A DNA stretch of 64,000 nt from assembly GCA_963746275.1 (NCBI GenBank), contig CAVVAX010000025.1, positions 62,001 through 126,000 of the forward strand, read 5' to 3'. The notes beneath the pieces are model-generated. The model ran no database searches. It was not told where the DNA came from and saw only the letters and a program-made list of their open reading frames with translations. Each line of letters begins with the position of its first letter. Within the stretch, counting starts at the first letter, position 1. The position numbers were made by a program, and so were the translations under genes. This stretch comes from JAEULH01 sp963746275 (lineage in GTDB: Bacteria; Pseudomonadota; Alphaproteobacteria; Rhodospirillales; Defluviicoccaceae). Of the stretch, positions 19,572 through 28,540 are shown piece after piece.

Positions 19572-20525
19572 ATGAACGTTACGCCGCAGGTCAAGAAGAT
19601 CCTGGCGAATTACGAGAGCGATACACCGGGAACGAAAGCAAACATCGCCCGTATCCTCTGCACCGGCCGCCTCGGCGGGACCGGCAAGATGGTCATTCTT
19701 CCGGTCGACCAGGGCTTCGAGCACGGCCCCTTGCGCAGCTTCGGGCCCAACCCGCCGGCCTATGATCCCGCCTATCACATCCAACTGGCCATCGACGCCG
19801 GCCTCAATGCCTACGCCACGCCGCTTGGAATGGTCGAGGCTGTCGCCGACGCCTACGCCGGGCAGATCCCGCTGATCCTGAAGGTCAACAGCGCCAACAC
19901 CCTCTACCGCAGCAAGGAAGCGCCGACCCAGGCGATCACCGCGAGCGTCGACGACGCCATCCGGCTCGGCTGCTCGGCCATCGGCTTCACCATCTATCCG
20001 GGCTCGGACGAGGCCTTCCACATGATGGAGGACATCCGCGAGATGGGCTCCGAGGCCAAGGCCAAGGGCCTCGCCGTCGTCGTCTGGTCCTACCCCCGCG
20101 GCGGGACGATCTCGAAGGACGGCGAGCTGGCGATGGACATCTGCGCCTACGCCGCGCACATGGCGGCGCTGCTCGGCGCCCACATCATCAAGGTGAAGCT
20201 GCCGACCGATTTCATCGAGCAGCCGGAGGCGAAGAAGGTCTACGAGGCCACCAAGGTGGACATCTCGACCCAGGCTGCGCGGGTGAAGCACGTCATGCAG
20301 GCAGCCTTCAACGGCCGGCGCATCGTCGTGTTCTCGGGCGGGGCGATGAAGGGCAGCGACGCCGTCTACCAGGACGCCCGCGACATCCGCGACGGCGGCG
20401 GCAATGGCCAGATCATCGGCCGCAACACCTTCCAGCGGCCCAGGCAGGAGGCGCTCGACATGCTCGGGCGCATCATCAACATCTTCCTTGGCAAGGAAGA
20501 GGCCACGGCCAAGGCCGCGGAGTGA
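19572..20525 (+). CDS. fbaB: Class I (DhnA-type) fructose-bisphosphate aldolase
   Basis: Schiff-base aldolase of the DhnA/archaeal type. The start at 19572 follows GGGAG and gives 317 residues. Signatures include VILPVDQGFEHGP near residue 45, VVVWSYPRGG, the Lys-bearing HIIKVKLPTDF near residue 210, and the phosphate-binding FSGGAMKGSD and GRNTFQRP. It ends by overlapping the thiE start (GTGA). With gap it represents lower glycolysis or gluconeogenesis. Confidence 0.93.
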   Translation: MNVTPQVKKILANYESDTPGTKANIARILCTGRLGGTGKMVILPVDQGFEHGPLRSFGPNPPAYDPAYHIQLAIDAGLNAYATPLGMVEAVADAYAGQIPLILKVNSANTLYRSKEAPTQAITASVDDAIRLGCSAIGFTIYPGSDEAFHMMEDIREMGSEAKAKGLAVVVWSYPRGGTISKDGELAMDICAYAAHMAALLGAHIIKVKLPTDFIEQPEAKKVYEATKVDISTQAARVKHVMQAAFNGRRIVVFSGGAMKGSDAVYQDARDIRDGGGNGQIIGRNTFQRPRQEALDMLGRIINIFLGKEEATAKAAE

Positions 20526-21170
20526 GCCAGCAGCCGCCCGCCTGCCAGCTCTATCTGATCACGCCGCCGCGCCTCGACGCGGCGGCGTTTTCGCGCGACC
20601 TCGCCGCGGCCTTGGACGCCGGTCCGGTCGCTGCGGTGCAGCTCCGGCTGAAGGACGCGGACGACGACGACCGTCCGCAGAGCCTGCGACCAGCTCCGCC
20701 GGATCGTCCAGGACCGCGACGTCGCCTTCATCCTCAACGACCGGCCCGACCTCGCCGCCGAGCTCGGCTGCGACGGCGTCCACATCGGCCAGGAGGATGC
20801 CAGCTACCGGGACGCGCGCCGGGCGATGGGCGAGGACGGGATCGTCGGCGTCACCTGCCACGCGTCGCGCCACCTCGCCATGGAGGCGGCGGACGCCGGC
20901 GCCGACTACGTCGCCTTCGGCGCCTTCTTTCCCACCGCGACCAAAGAGCCGAAGACCCGGGCGGAGCCGGAGGTCCTGTCGTGGTGGAGCGAGCTGATGA
21001 CAGCGCCCTGCGTCGCCATCGGCGGGATCACGCTGGAAAACGCCCCGCCGCTGATCGAGGCCGGCGCCGACTTCCTCGCCGTCTGCGCCGGCGTCTGGGA
21101 ACATCCGCAAGGCCCGGCCGCAGCGGTCTCGGCCTTCGCCCGCCTGCTCTCCGAGCACTCGGGCGACTGA
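20522..21170 (+). CDS. thiE: Thiamine-phosphate synthase (needs one frame correction)
   Basis: ThiE condenses HMP-PP with thiazole phosphate. The GTG at 20522 overlaps the fba stop. The first frame reads CQLYLITPPRLDAAAF and VAAVQLRLKDADDDD. Near 20669 one extra base must be removed to continue into FILNDRPDLAAELGCDGVHI, DASYRDARRAMGEDGIVGVT, DYVAFGAFFPT and VAIGGITLENA, ending at 21170. The corrected length of 215 is normal. The intact motifs on both sides argue for an assembly indel rather than a pseudogene. Confidence 0.88.
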
Positions 21171-21278
21171 CGGCGCCTGCGCGCCGCCGGTCGCCGCCGG
21201 AGCTTTCGTTGCGAGGCGCCGGTCGACCTGCTAGCTTCGCCGCCCATTTCCACCTGCATCCCCAGCACGCGGACAGTC

Positions 21279-21848
21279 ATGAAAATCAGCGGCAATGCCA
21301 TCCGCCCCGGCATGGTCATCGAGCACCAGGGCCGGCTGTGGCGGGCGGTCAAGATCCAACACACCCAGCCCGGCAAGGGTGGCGCCTACCTCCAGGTCGA
21401 ACTCCGGGGCTTGCGCGACGGCACCAAGCTGAACGAGCGTTTCCGCTCCGCCGAGACCGTCGAGCGCGTCCGCCTCGACCAGCGGCCGTTCCAGTTCCTC
21501 TTCGCCGAGGGCTCGACCTACACCTTCATGGACACGGAGACCTTCGACCAGATCACGCTCACAGCCGAGGACGTCGGCGAGGACCGGGTCGGCTTCCTGC
21601 AAGAGAACATGAACGTCACCATCGAGCTGCACGACGAGCAACCCATCGGCGTGCAATTGCCGGACGCAGTCGTGCTCGAGGTGGTCGAGGCGGACGCCGT
21701 GGTCCGCGGCCAGACCGCCGCCTCCTCCTACAAGCCGGCGCTGCTGGAGAACGGCATGCGGGTCATGGTGCCGCCGCACATCGAGGTCGGCACCCGCATC
21801 GTCGTCTCGACCGCCGACGGCGCCTACGTCGAACGCGCCAAGGACTGA
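21279..21848 (+). CDS. efp: Translation elongation factor P
   Basis: EF-P relieves ribosome stalling at polyproline. The 189-residue protein starts MKISGNAIRPGMVIEHQGRL. The domain I loop reads QPGKGGAY with Lys33 at the position that is often post-translationally modified. EMEF-like ETFDQITLTAEDVGE and the C-terminal domain GTRIVVSTADGAYVERAKD follow. It lies 109 bp after thiE and 20 bp before suhB. Proline-rich proteins such as TolA, CpoB and the OmpA-like protein nearby are plausible clients. Confidence 0.95.
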   Translation: MKISGNAIRPGMVIEHQGRLWRAVKIQHTQPGKGGAYLQVELRGLRDGTKLNERFRSAETVERVRLDQRPFQFLFAEGSTYTFMDTETFDQITLTAEDVGEDRVGFLQENMNVTIELHDEQPIGVQLPDAVVLEVVEADAVVRGQTAASSYKPALLENGMRVMVPPHIEVGTRIVVSTADGAYVERAKD

Positions 21849-21868
21849 GCCGGAAGGATCATCCCCCC

Positions 21869-22720
21869 ATGGCGTTCCGCTCGCCGCTCCTGAACGTGAT
21901 GACCGCCGCCGCGCAGAAGGCCGCGCGGGGCCTGGTGCGCGACCTCGGCGAGCTGGAGCATCTCCAGGTCTCGAAGAAGGGGCCCGCCGACTACGTCAGC
22001 AAGGCCGATCACCGGGCCGAGGGTATCCTCCGCGCCGAGCTGTCCAAGGCGCGGCCCACCTACGGCCTGCTCATGGAGGAAGCCGGAGAGGTCGTAGGCA
22101 GCGATACCTCCAACCGCTGGGTCATCGACCCCCTCGACGGCACGACCAACTTCCTCCACGGCATCCCCCACTTCTGCATCTCGATCGCACTGGAGCGCGA
22201 CGGCGAGCCCTTCGCCGGCGTCATCTACTCGCCGGTCCATGACGAGATGTACGTCGCCGAGAAGGGCCTCGGCGCCTTCCTAAATGGCCGCCGGCTCAGG
22301 GTGTCGGCGCGCAAGAGCGTCGATGAGGCGCTGTTCGCCACCGGCATTCCGTTTCGCGGCATCCCCGATCACGAGCTTTTCCTGCGGCAGCTCGAGGCGG
22401 TGATGAAGGTCAGCGCCGGGGTTCGCCGCTACGGCTCGGCCGCGCTCGACCTCGCCTACGTCGCCGCCGGCCGCTACGACGGCTACTGGGAGAACGGCCT
22501 CAACCCCTGGGACGTCGCCGCCGGTATCGTCCTCGTGCGCGAGGCGGGCGGCTTCGTCACCGACCTCGCCGGCGGCAAAGGCATGCTCCACGGCGGCGGT
22601 ATCCTCGCCGCCAACAGCAACTTGCATCCCGAACTTCAGCGGCTGATCTCCGCCGCCGGCAAGGCCGAAGCCGCCGCCAGAGCCGCAGAAACGGCCGATC
22701 GCGCCCAGCGCGCGCCTTAG
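21869..22720 (+). CDS. suhB: Inositol-1-monophosphatase family protein
   Basis: Mg-dependent sugar phosphatase of the SuhB/IMPase family. The start at 21869 gives 283 residues. Metal and catalytic motifs are EEAGEVVG near residue 70, WVIDPLDGTTNFLHGIP near 85-100 and WDVAAGIVLVREAGG near 215. The C-terminal tail is Ala rich (KAEAAARAAETADRAQ). It is adjacent to efp in many alphaproteobacteria. The actual substrate, inositol phosphate or another sugar phosphate, cannot be told from sequence. Confidence 0.92.
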   Translation: MAFRSPLLNVMTAAAQKAARGLVRDLGELEHLQVSKKGPADYVSKADHRAEGILRAELSKARPTYGLLMEEAGEVVGSDTSNRWVIDPLDGTTNFLHGIPHFCISIALERDGEPFAGVIYSPVHDEMYVAEKGLGAFLNGRRLRVSARKSVDEALFATGIPFRGIPDHELFLRQLEAVMKVSAGVRRYGSAALDLAYVAAGRYDGYWENGLNPWDVAAGIVLVREAGGFVTDLAGGKGMLHGGGILAANSNLHPELQRLISAAGKAEAAARAAETADRAQRAP

Positions 22721-22760
22721 CAACCGCTACGTGCTCCACCTGCGTAGGTACATTTTTAGG

Positions 22761-22789
22761 TTGTGGTCCGCGCGTCGCTCTGCTACCAT
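22761..22789 (+). promoter_or_regulatory. Possible promoter for the OmpA-like/stator genes
   Basis: TTGTGG (22761-22766) and TACCAT (22784-22789) separated by 17 bp, about 42 bp upstream of the 22831 ATG. The position would start a transcript covering the OmpA-like, MotA-like and MotB-like genes. Confidence 0.35.
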
Positions 22790-22830
22790 GCCGATGACTA
22801 CTGCGCTGTCTGGGCGGGTGTGGATCGGCT

Positions 22831-23801
22831 ATGGCCGCGAGGGGGATCTTTCGCCGACCGGGTTTTCGGTCCCTGGCGCTGTGCGCCATGGTCGTCGCAG
22901 CGGCGCTGGGCAATGCCTCGCCGGGGCTCGGCCACGACACCGCCAATACCGTCGCCGCCAATTCCAGCATCTCCAACCCCAGCGCGCCAACTCCAGCGTC
23001 ATCGTCGACCTCTCCGCGATCGACCAGGCAATGGCCGCGCGGCGCTTGCGGTCGCTGGGGAACGAGCATCAACGACTGGCAGAGCCTGACCGTTCAGGTC
23101 AGGTTTCGCCTCCCCCGGCGCCGCTCCCGGGCACCGCCGCCTTCCACGCGCTCTTCCCGCCACCGCCGCCCGTGCCGCCCGCGGCACCCGCAACGTCGCC
23201 GGGAGCAACCACCGCGTCGGTGGCCGACGAGCTTTCGCCAGCCGTCGCCGTCGCCGCCCTGCCGGTGGCGCGACCGGTGGCGCGGCCGGTGGCGCAGCCG
23301 GCAACCACCCGCTTCGCCGCACCGGCGCCGCGCCGGCCCGTCCTCCGCACCACGTCCGCGCGGTTCGGCGCCGCCGCCATTCGGCCCACGGCCTCGGCCG
23401 TCCGAGACGTCCGCGGCCGCCTCATCGCTGCAAAGCTGGCCCCGGTGGCGAAGCCACTGCCCCGGCAGGAGGCCGCGGAGCTCGACCGGCGGGTGCGGGT
23501 GCGCCTGGGCTACCCGGTCGCCCAGACGGACCTTTCGCCTTCGGCGCAGGCGCAACTCGAAACCCTCGTCGCCGAGGTCGGCGGCAACGACCGGCTCCGC
23601 CTTCGCCTCGCCGCCTACGCCAACGCCGGCGCCGGTTCGCCGGCCAAGGCCCGGCGCACATCGATCGCCCGCGCGCTTGCCGTCCGCGGCTTTCTCATTG
23701 AGCGCGGGATCAAGGCCAGCCGCATCGACCTGCGGGCTCTTGGCAACACGGCCGGCGCCGCTGAGGCCGACCGGGTTGACGTTGTGGTCGCCGACAAGTA
23801 A
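22831..23801 (+). CDS. Exported OmpA-domain protein with Pro/Ala-rich linker (needs one frame correction)
   Basis: The ATG at 22831 begins a clear signal peptide (RSLALCAMVVAAALGNASPGLG). Near 22985 one base appears to be missing. The continuing frame reads NSSVIVDLSAIDQAMAARRL, then a long Pro/Ala/Val linker (about 95-200) and a C-terminal OmpA-like domain (RVRVRLGYPVAQTDLSPSA, RLRLRLAAYANAGAGS, ARALAVRGFLIERGIKASRI). The restored protein is about 323 residues. The peptidoglycan-binding Asp/Arg pair is less clear than in Pal. It precedes a MotA/MotB-like pair and probably works in the same envelope complex. Confidence 0.75.
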
Positions 23802-23843
23802 TGCCTGAGGCCTCGACCGTGTCACCCGGCGCGAGGCCGCTTC

Positions 23844-24989
23844 ATGACCCGACCGCGACGCTACCTGCTGCGCATGCTGCTGTTCGTGGTCGTGGTGGCC
23901 GCCGCTGCGGCCTTCCTCTACGAGCCCTTGAAGCGGGCCTTCCTCGCCAGCGCGCCAATTAACGGCCTGATCCTCGGCGTTCTTCTTCTCGGCATCATCT
24001 ACATCTTCCGCCAGGTGCTGAAGCTGTTACCCGAGGTGAACTGGCTGGAGGCGTACCGCGGCGACCGTGAGGTGCTGTCGCAGACCGCCGAGCCTCGGCT
24101 GCTGTCCTCCATGGCCCGGATGCTCGGCGACCGCCGCGGCCGGCTCACGCTCTCGACCATGACCATGCGCTCGCTGCTCGACGGCATCGCCTCGCGGCTG
24201 GACGAGGCGCGCGAGCTGTCGCGCTACACCATCGGCCTTTTGATCTTCCTCGGCCTGCTCGGCACCTTCTGGGGCCTGTTGCAGACCATCGGCTCGGTCG
24301 GCGACGTCATCGGCGGACTGTCGGTGCAAGGCGGCGACGTCTCCTCGGTCTTCAGCAATCTGCAGAAGGGGTTGCAGGCGCCGCTGGCCGGGATGGGCAC
24401 GGCGTTCTCGTCGTCGCTGTTCGGCCTCAGCGGCTCGCTGATCCTGGGTTTCCTCGACCTGCAGGCGGGCCAAGCGCAGAACCGCTTCTACAACGAGCTG
24501 GAGGAGTGGCTGTCGGGGCAGACCAAGCTCACCAGCGGCACCCTCGGCCTCGAAGGCGACCACTCGGTTCCGTCGTATGTCCAGGCCCTGCTGGAGCAGA
24601 CGGCGGAAAGCCTGGAGACGCTGCAGCGGACCATTGCCCGCGGCGAGGAGAACCGCAACGCCACCCAGGCGCACCTGCTCGATCTCGGCGAGAAGATCAG
24701 CGCGCTGACCGACCAGATGCGCGCCGACCAGGGGCTGATGCAGCGGGTGGTCGAAACGCAGACGGAGCTGAAGCCGATCCTCGCCCGCCTCGCGGAAACC
24801 ATGGGCCGCCACGAGGGCTCCGGCCTGGACGAGGCGACGCGGGCGCACATCCGCAACCTTGACCGCTACGTCGCCCGGCTGATGGAAGACGTGAGCTCCG
24901 GCCGCGAGGAGATCCTCCAGCGGGTCCGCACCGACATCAAACTGCTCGCCAGGACCATCGCCTCGGCCACGGAGGACACCGCCCGCTGA
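23844..24989 (+). CDS. MotA/TolQ/ExbB-family channel protein with cytoplasmic tail
   Basis: 381 residues. Membrane segments lie near 9-28 (LRMLLFVVVVAAAAAFLY), 38-57, 130-150 (IGLLIFLGLLGTFWGLLQTIG) and 178-205 (APLAGMGTAFSSSLFGLSGSLILGF). The two inner segments carry the TolQ-like GTFWGLLQTIGSV and GMGTAFSSSLFGLSGS cores. Residues 245-381 form a predicted coiled coil (ALLEQTAESLETLQRTIARG, RNLDRYVARLMEDV). It pairs with the MotB-like gene at 25229 as a proton-driven stator. The long tail recalls ZorA, but no Zorya effector genes are nearby. Confidence 0.85.
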   Translation: MTRPRRYLLRMLLFVVVVAAAAAFLYEPLKRAFLASAPINGLILGVLLLGIIYIFRQVLKLLPEVNWLEAYRGDREVLSQTAEPRLLSSMARMLGDRRGRLTLSTMTMRSLLDGIASRLDEARELSRYTIGLLIFLGLLGTFWGLLQTIGSVGDVIGGLSVQGGDVSSVFSNLQKGLQAPLAGMGTAFSSSLFGLSGSLILGFLDLQAGQAQNRFYNELEEWLSGQTKLTSGTLGLEGDHSVPSYVQALLEQTAESLETLQRTIARGEENRNATQAHLLDLGEKISALTDQMRADQGLMQRVVETQTELKPILARLAETMGRHEGSGLDEATRAHIRNLDRYVARLMEDVSSGREEILQRVRTDIKLLARTIASATEDTAR

Positions 24990-25020
24990 AAGAGGAGCGC
25001 GCGCACCCGCGTTCAGCGTC

Positions 25021-25147
25021 GTCATTGCAAGGAGGCGAAGCCGACGTGGCAATCCAACCGGCTCTCCCCGTCATCGCCGCACTCGTTGCGGCGATCCACG
25101 CCTTCAGTGGGCCCCCGGAACAAGTCCCGGACAGTGCGGGTGACGAA
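25021..25147. repeat. Composite of two intergenic repeats
   Basis: The left part matches family A (GTCATTGCAAGGAGGCGAAG, then ACGTGGCAATCCA). The right part resembles family B (GATCCACGCC ... CCGGAACAAGTCCCGG ... GGGTGACG). It lies in the 239-bp gap between the MotA-like and MotB-like genes, so it would be transcribed if these form one operon. Confidence 0.55.
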
Positions 25148-25228
25148 AGTCACAGGGCAGAAGAGCCTGCGCCAGGCGCTTCAAGAAGACCCTGAAGTCG
25201 AGATGCGATAACGGAGAAACCCGCGAGC

Positions 25229-26368
25229 ATGGCCATCTCCACGAGGCGCGGCCGCAACGGACCGGATATCTGGCCGGGGTTCGTCGACGCCCTCGCCAAC
25301 ATCCTGCTCGTCTTCATCTTCGTGCTCATGGTCTTCGTCCTGGCCCAGTTCTTCCTGAGCCAGACGCTGTCGGGGCGCGACGCGGCGCTGCGCCTGCTCC
25401 AGGGACAGCTCAGCGAGCTGGCGGACGTCCTTGCCCTGGAGCGCAAGGCCAAGGACGAGCTGTCCGCGAGCGTCGCCCGCCTGAGCGAGGAGCTCACCGC
25501 CTCCATCGCCGCCCGCGAGGCGCTGGGCGCCCAGGTGCTGGCGCTGACCCAGCGCGCCGAGACCGCCGAGGCCGACCTGGCCGCCGGCCAGGAAGCGCAG
25601 CGGCAGGTGGCGAGGCTCGCGGCCGACATCGCCGCCCTGCAGGCGCTGAAGGAGGATCTGGAAAAGCAGGCGGCCAGCCTCGCCACCCGCGCCGAGGAGG
25701 AAGGCAAAGCCCTCATCGCCGAGCGCGAGCTGTCGGAAAGCGCGCGGGCGCAGGTGGCGTTGCTCAACCAGCAGATGGCGGCGCTGCGCGAGCAGCTTGC
25801 CGGGCTGTCCGCGGCGCTGGCGGAGGCCGAGGCGAAGGACAAGGCGCAGCAGGTGGAAATCTCCGCCCTCGGCCAGCGGTTGAACGCGGCGCTGGCGAGC
25901 CGGGTCCAGGAGCTCGCCCGCTACCGCTCGGAGTTCTTCGGCCGGCTGCGCGAGGTCCTGGGCGACCAGCCGGACATCCGCATCGTCGGCGACCGGTTCG
26001 TCTTCCAGTCGGAGGTGCTGTTCGAGACCGGCTCGGCCGAGCTGGAGGCGGACGGACAGGCTCAGCTCCGCCGCGTCGCCGAGGTGCTGAACGACGTGGC
26101 CGGGCGCATTCCTCCTGGCATCGACTGGATCCTGCAGGTCGAGGGCCACTCCGACCGCATCCCCATCGCCACGCCGCTCTATCCCTCGAACTGGGAGCTG
26201 TCGTCGGCCCGGGCAATGTCGGTGGTCAGGCTGCTGATCGAGCAAGGCATTCCGGCGGCGCGGCTGTCGGCTGCGGGCTTCGGCGAGTTCCACCCCATCG
26301 ACAGCGGCAACGACCTGGGCGCGCTGCGGCGGAACCGCCGTATTGAAATCAAGCTGACCCAGCGTTAA
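25229..26368 (+). CDS. MotB-like peptidoglycan-binding OmpA protein
   Basis: 379 residues. One N-terminal membrane helix (FVDALANILLVFIFVLMVFV) has an Asp at its start, like the proton-carrying Asp of MotB. Residues 45-235 form a long Ala/Glu/Leu/Gln coiled coil (for example KDELSASVARLSEELTA). The C-terminal OmpA domain has FVFQSEVLFETGSAELEADG, VEGHSDRIPI and SNWELSSARAMSVVRLLIEQG, and ends LGALRRNRRIEIKLTQR, so the peptidoglycan site looks intact. It forms a stator with the 23844 product. The in vivo role in this family is poorly defined. Confidence 0.86.
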   Translation: MAISTRRGRNGPDIWPGFVDALANILLVFIFVLMVFVLAQFFLSQTLSGRDAALRLLQGQLSELADVLALERKAKDELSASVARLSEELTASIAAREALGAQVLALTQRAETAEADLAAGQEAQRQVARLAADIAALQALKEDLEKQAASLATRAEEEGKALIAERELSESARAQVALLNQQMAALREQLAGLSAALAEAEAKDKAQQVEISALGQRLNAALASRVQELARYRSEFFGRLREVLGDQPDIRIVGDRFVFQSEVLFETGSAELEADGQAQLRRVAEVLNDVAGRIPPGIDWILQVEGHSDRIPIATPLYPSNWELSSARAMSVVRLLIEQGIPAARLSAAGFGEFHPIDSGNDLGALRRNRRIEIKLTQR

Positions 26369-26413
26369 GGCTCTCGCTCAACCCGCCCGCTTAACCCCCA
26401 CCGCGGGAGCCGC

Positions 26414-27601
26414 ATGCCGACCCTGTTCCTGATCGTGTTCGTCGACCTCGTCGGCTTCGGCGTCATCATCCCCCTGCTCCCCTTCTACGGCGAACACTTC
26501 CAGGCGAGCCCGGCCACCGTCGGTCTGCTGATGGCGACCTACTCGCTCGCCCAGTTCATCAGCGCTCCGGTCCTGGGCCGGCTCAGCGACCGCATCGGCC
26601 GCAAGCCGGTGCTCAGCGTCAGCCTGGCCGGCGCCGCCGGCTCCTACCTGCTTCTCGCCTTCGCCAGCGACCTGTGGATGCTGTTCGCCGCCCGGGCCAT
26701 CGGCGGGCTCATGGCCGGCAACATCTCCACGGCCTTCGCCTACGTCGCCGACGTCACCACGCCGGCCAACCGGGCCAAGGGCATGGGGATCATCGGCGCC
26801 GCCTTCGGCCTCGGCTTCATCTTCGGCCCGGCCATCGGCGGCATCCTCGCCGGCAATGACCCCGCCACCGCCGACTTCGAGAGCCCCGCCCTTGCCGCCT
26901 TCGCGCTCTCGAGCCTGGCTCTGGTGCTGTGCCTGACCATGCTGAAGGAGTCGCTGCCGGCGGAGGCCCGCGCCCGCCATGGCGCCCAGGCGACCGGCCG
27001 CTGGCGCTGGCTGCAGCGGGCGCTGGCTGATCCGGGCGTCAGGGCGATCCTGATCATGTCGTTCCTGGCGACGTTCGTCTTCGCCGGCATGGAGACGACC
27101 TTCGCCATGTGGTCGCGCCGGCAGTTCGGTTGGGGCCCCGAGCAGAACGGCTATCTCTTCGCCTTCGTCGGCGCCATGACGGCGCTGATCCAGGGCGGCC
27201 TGGTCGGCCGGCTGGCCCGCGCCTTCGGCGAACGGAAGCTGGTCGCCGCCGGATCGCTGCTGCTGGCGCTGGGGATGCTGCTGATCGCGTTTTCTACGTC
27301 GCTATGGCTTCTGCTCATCGCCATGGCGGCGGTCGCCGCCGGCTTCAGCATGGTCACGCCGTCGCTGAACAGCCTGCTCTCGCAGGAGGTGGACGCCGGC
27401 GCGCAGGGCGGCATGATGGGCCTGGCTCGCTCGGCCACGACCATGGGCCGCATCCTCGGCCCGGGCTTCGCCGGCGCGATCTTCGACCTGCTCGGCAAGG
27501 ACTGGCCGTTCTACGCCGGGGCGCTGATCATGGTGGCGGTGATGCTGATGGCCGAACCGCCCGGCGGCGGCTGCGGCCCGCGCCGAGCGCTGACAGCCTA
27601 A
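26414..27601 (+). CDS. MFS drug:H+ antiporter (TetA-like)
   Basis: 395-residue, 12-helix major facilitator. The N-terminal helix reads LFLIVFVDLVGFGVIIPLLP. Motif A is in loop 2-3 (GRLSDRIGRKPV), motif C-like GAAFGLGFIFGPAIGG is in helix 5, and a central cytoplasmic loop (EARARHGAQATGRW) separates the halves. Motif 1 and the DHA1-type helix 5 suggest efflux of tetracycline-like or multidrug substrates; the substrate cannot be fixed. No TetR-type regulator is adjacent. Confidence 0.85.
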   Translation: MPTLFLIVFVDLVGFGVIIPLLPFYGEHFQASPATVGLLMATYSLAQFISAPVLGRLSDRIGRKPVLSVSLAGAAGSYLLLAFASDLWMLFAARAIGGLMAGNISTAFAYVADVTTPANRAKGMGIIGAAFGLGFIFGPAIGGILAGNDPATADFESPALAAFALSSLALVLCLTMLKESLPAEARARHGAQATGRWRWLQRALADPGVRAILIMSFLATFVFAGMETTFAMWSRRQFGWGPEQNGYLFAFVGAMTALIQGGLVGRLARAFGERKLVAAGSLLLALGMLLIAFSTSLWLLLIAMAAVAAGFSMVTPSLNSLLSQEVDAGAQGGMMGLARSATTMGRILGPGFAGAIFDLLGKDWPFYAGALIMVAVMLMAEPPGGGCGPRRALTA

Positions 27602-27632
27602 GCAAGGTGTTATTGCGTTGGCTTAGGAGGCC

Positions 27633-27715
27633 GTCATTGCGAGGAGGCGAAGCCGACGCGGCAATCCAATGTCTTCAGTGCTGGATCGCCACGCCGCTTT
27701 GCGGCTCGCGATGAC
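27633..27715. repeat. Intergenic inverted repeat, family A
   Basis: Best copy of a roughly 83-bp imperfect inverted repeat: GTCATTGCGAGGAGGCGAAG at the left and GCGGCTCGCGATGAC at the right, with CGGCAATCCA and TGGATCGCC as inner arms. Other copies are at 52048-52121 and 57243-57327, and a left half is at 25021. It lies between MFS and cyaY, which are convergent. Confidence 0.75.
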
Positions 27716-27754
27716 GTTGTTGTAAAGACATGCATAAACCTGCTCACAGGTCGC

Positions 27755-28116
27755 CTAGCCTTCAGGCTCGAAGCTGACCGCCGTGCCGGTCGCCGCGCTC
27801 AGTTCCTGCGCCAGCAGCTCGTGCAAGACAGCGTCGCTGCGCGTCGAGGTCCAGCCGCGGCCGGGCTCGTGGGCGAAGTGGGAGGCGCCGCTCCTCGGCG
27901 AAGACAGCCAGATCTGCCGGTTCGGGGCGTGCTTGTTGATGACGTATTGGCCGCCGTCGGCCAGCTCGATGGTCAGGATCCCGCCTTGCAGGTCGACGTC
28001 GAGCTCGTCGCCGAGCGTGTCCTCGATGGTTTCCAAGAGAGCTGCGAGCGTCCGGTCGGCAACGGCGTGAAAGGTGCTCTCCGTCCGTCGCTGCTGGCGT
28101 CGCTGCCGTTGCTCAT
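27755..28116 (-). CDS. cyaY: Iron donor protein CyaY (frataxin-like); start region out of frame
   Basis: Frataxin homologue for Fe-S cluster assembly. The acidic first helix (LETIEDTLGDELDVDLQGGI) and sheet ILTIELADGGQYVINKHAPNRQIWLSSP, then SGASHFAHE, are diagnostic. Upstream of the TTG at 28036 the same frame reads ESTFHAVADRTLAALLETIE, typical CyaY N terminus, but has no start codon. An ATG at 28116 (MSNGSDASSD) joins it if one missing base near 28080 is restored. As given, translation could only start at the TTG. Confidence 0.78.
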
Positions 28117-28170
28117 GCGTCGGCTCGCTCCCGGCGCGGGGGACAAACGGCCTTGGAGTCGGTGGCGAGG

Positions 28171-28200
28171 TTGCGCCGGCCCTCGCCCATGGCTTATATA
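28171..28200 (+). promoter_or_regulatory. Probable rpmE promoter
   Basis: TTGCGC (28171-28176) and TATATA (28195-28200) with 18-bp spacing, or TTATAT one base earlier with 17 bp. The -10 is a rare AT-rich patch 26 bp before the rpmE ATG. Confidence 0.5.
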
Positions 28201-28225
28201 CGTCGCCTCAATGCGGAGCGGCGCG

Positions 28226-28450
28226 ATGAAAAAAGACATTCACCCGGATTACCACGACATCACCGTCGAGCTGACGGACGGATCGACGTTCCAGACGCGC
28301 TCGACCTATGGCCAGCCGGGCGACGTGCTCAAGCTCGGCATCGACACCAAGACCCACCCGGCCTGGACCGGCGTCCACCGGTTGCTCGACACGGGTGGCC
28401 AGTTGGCCAAGTTCAACAAGCGCTTCAAGGACTTTGGCCTGAAGGGCTGA
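28226..28450 (+). CDS. rpmE: 50S ribosomal protein L31
   Basis: 74-residue L31. It starts MKKDIHPDYHDITVELTDG and contains STYGQPGDVLKLGIDTKTHPAWTG, matching alphaproteobacterial L31. There are no cysteines, so this is the zinc-free form; loss of the CxxC motif is usual for many proteobacterial L31 copies. It is divergent from cyaY. Confidence 0.92.
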   Translation: MKKDIHPDYHDITVELTDGSTFQTRSTYGQPGDVLKLGIDTKTHPAWTGVHRLLDTGGQLAKFNKRFKDFGLKG

Positions 28451-28540
28451 GGCCGCGCAAGCGCCCCACGGCGCTTTGCGATGACATCGGTGCACAGAGC
28501 CGAAAAACGACGTCATCGCATGTCGGGCAGCGGCGGCAAC

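Noticed and set aside
20522..22720. Single 733-codon frame across thiE, efp and suhB
   Set aside because: Only its beginning (thiE start) and end (suhB) are real; the middle is out of frame with thiE and efp.
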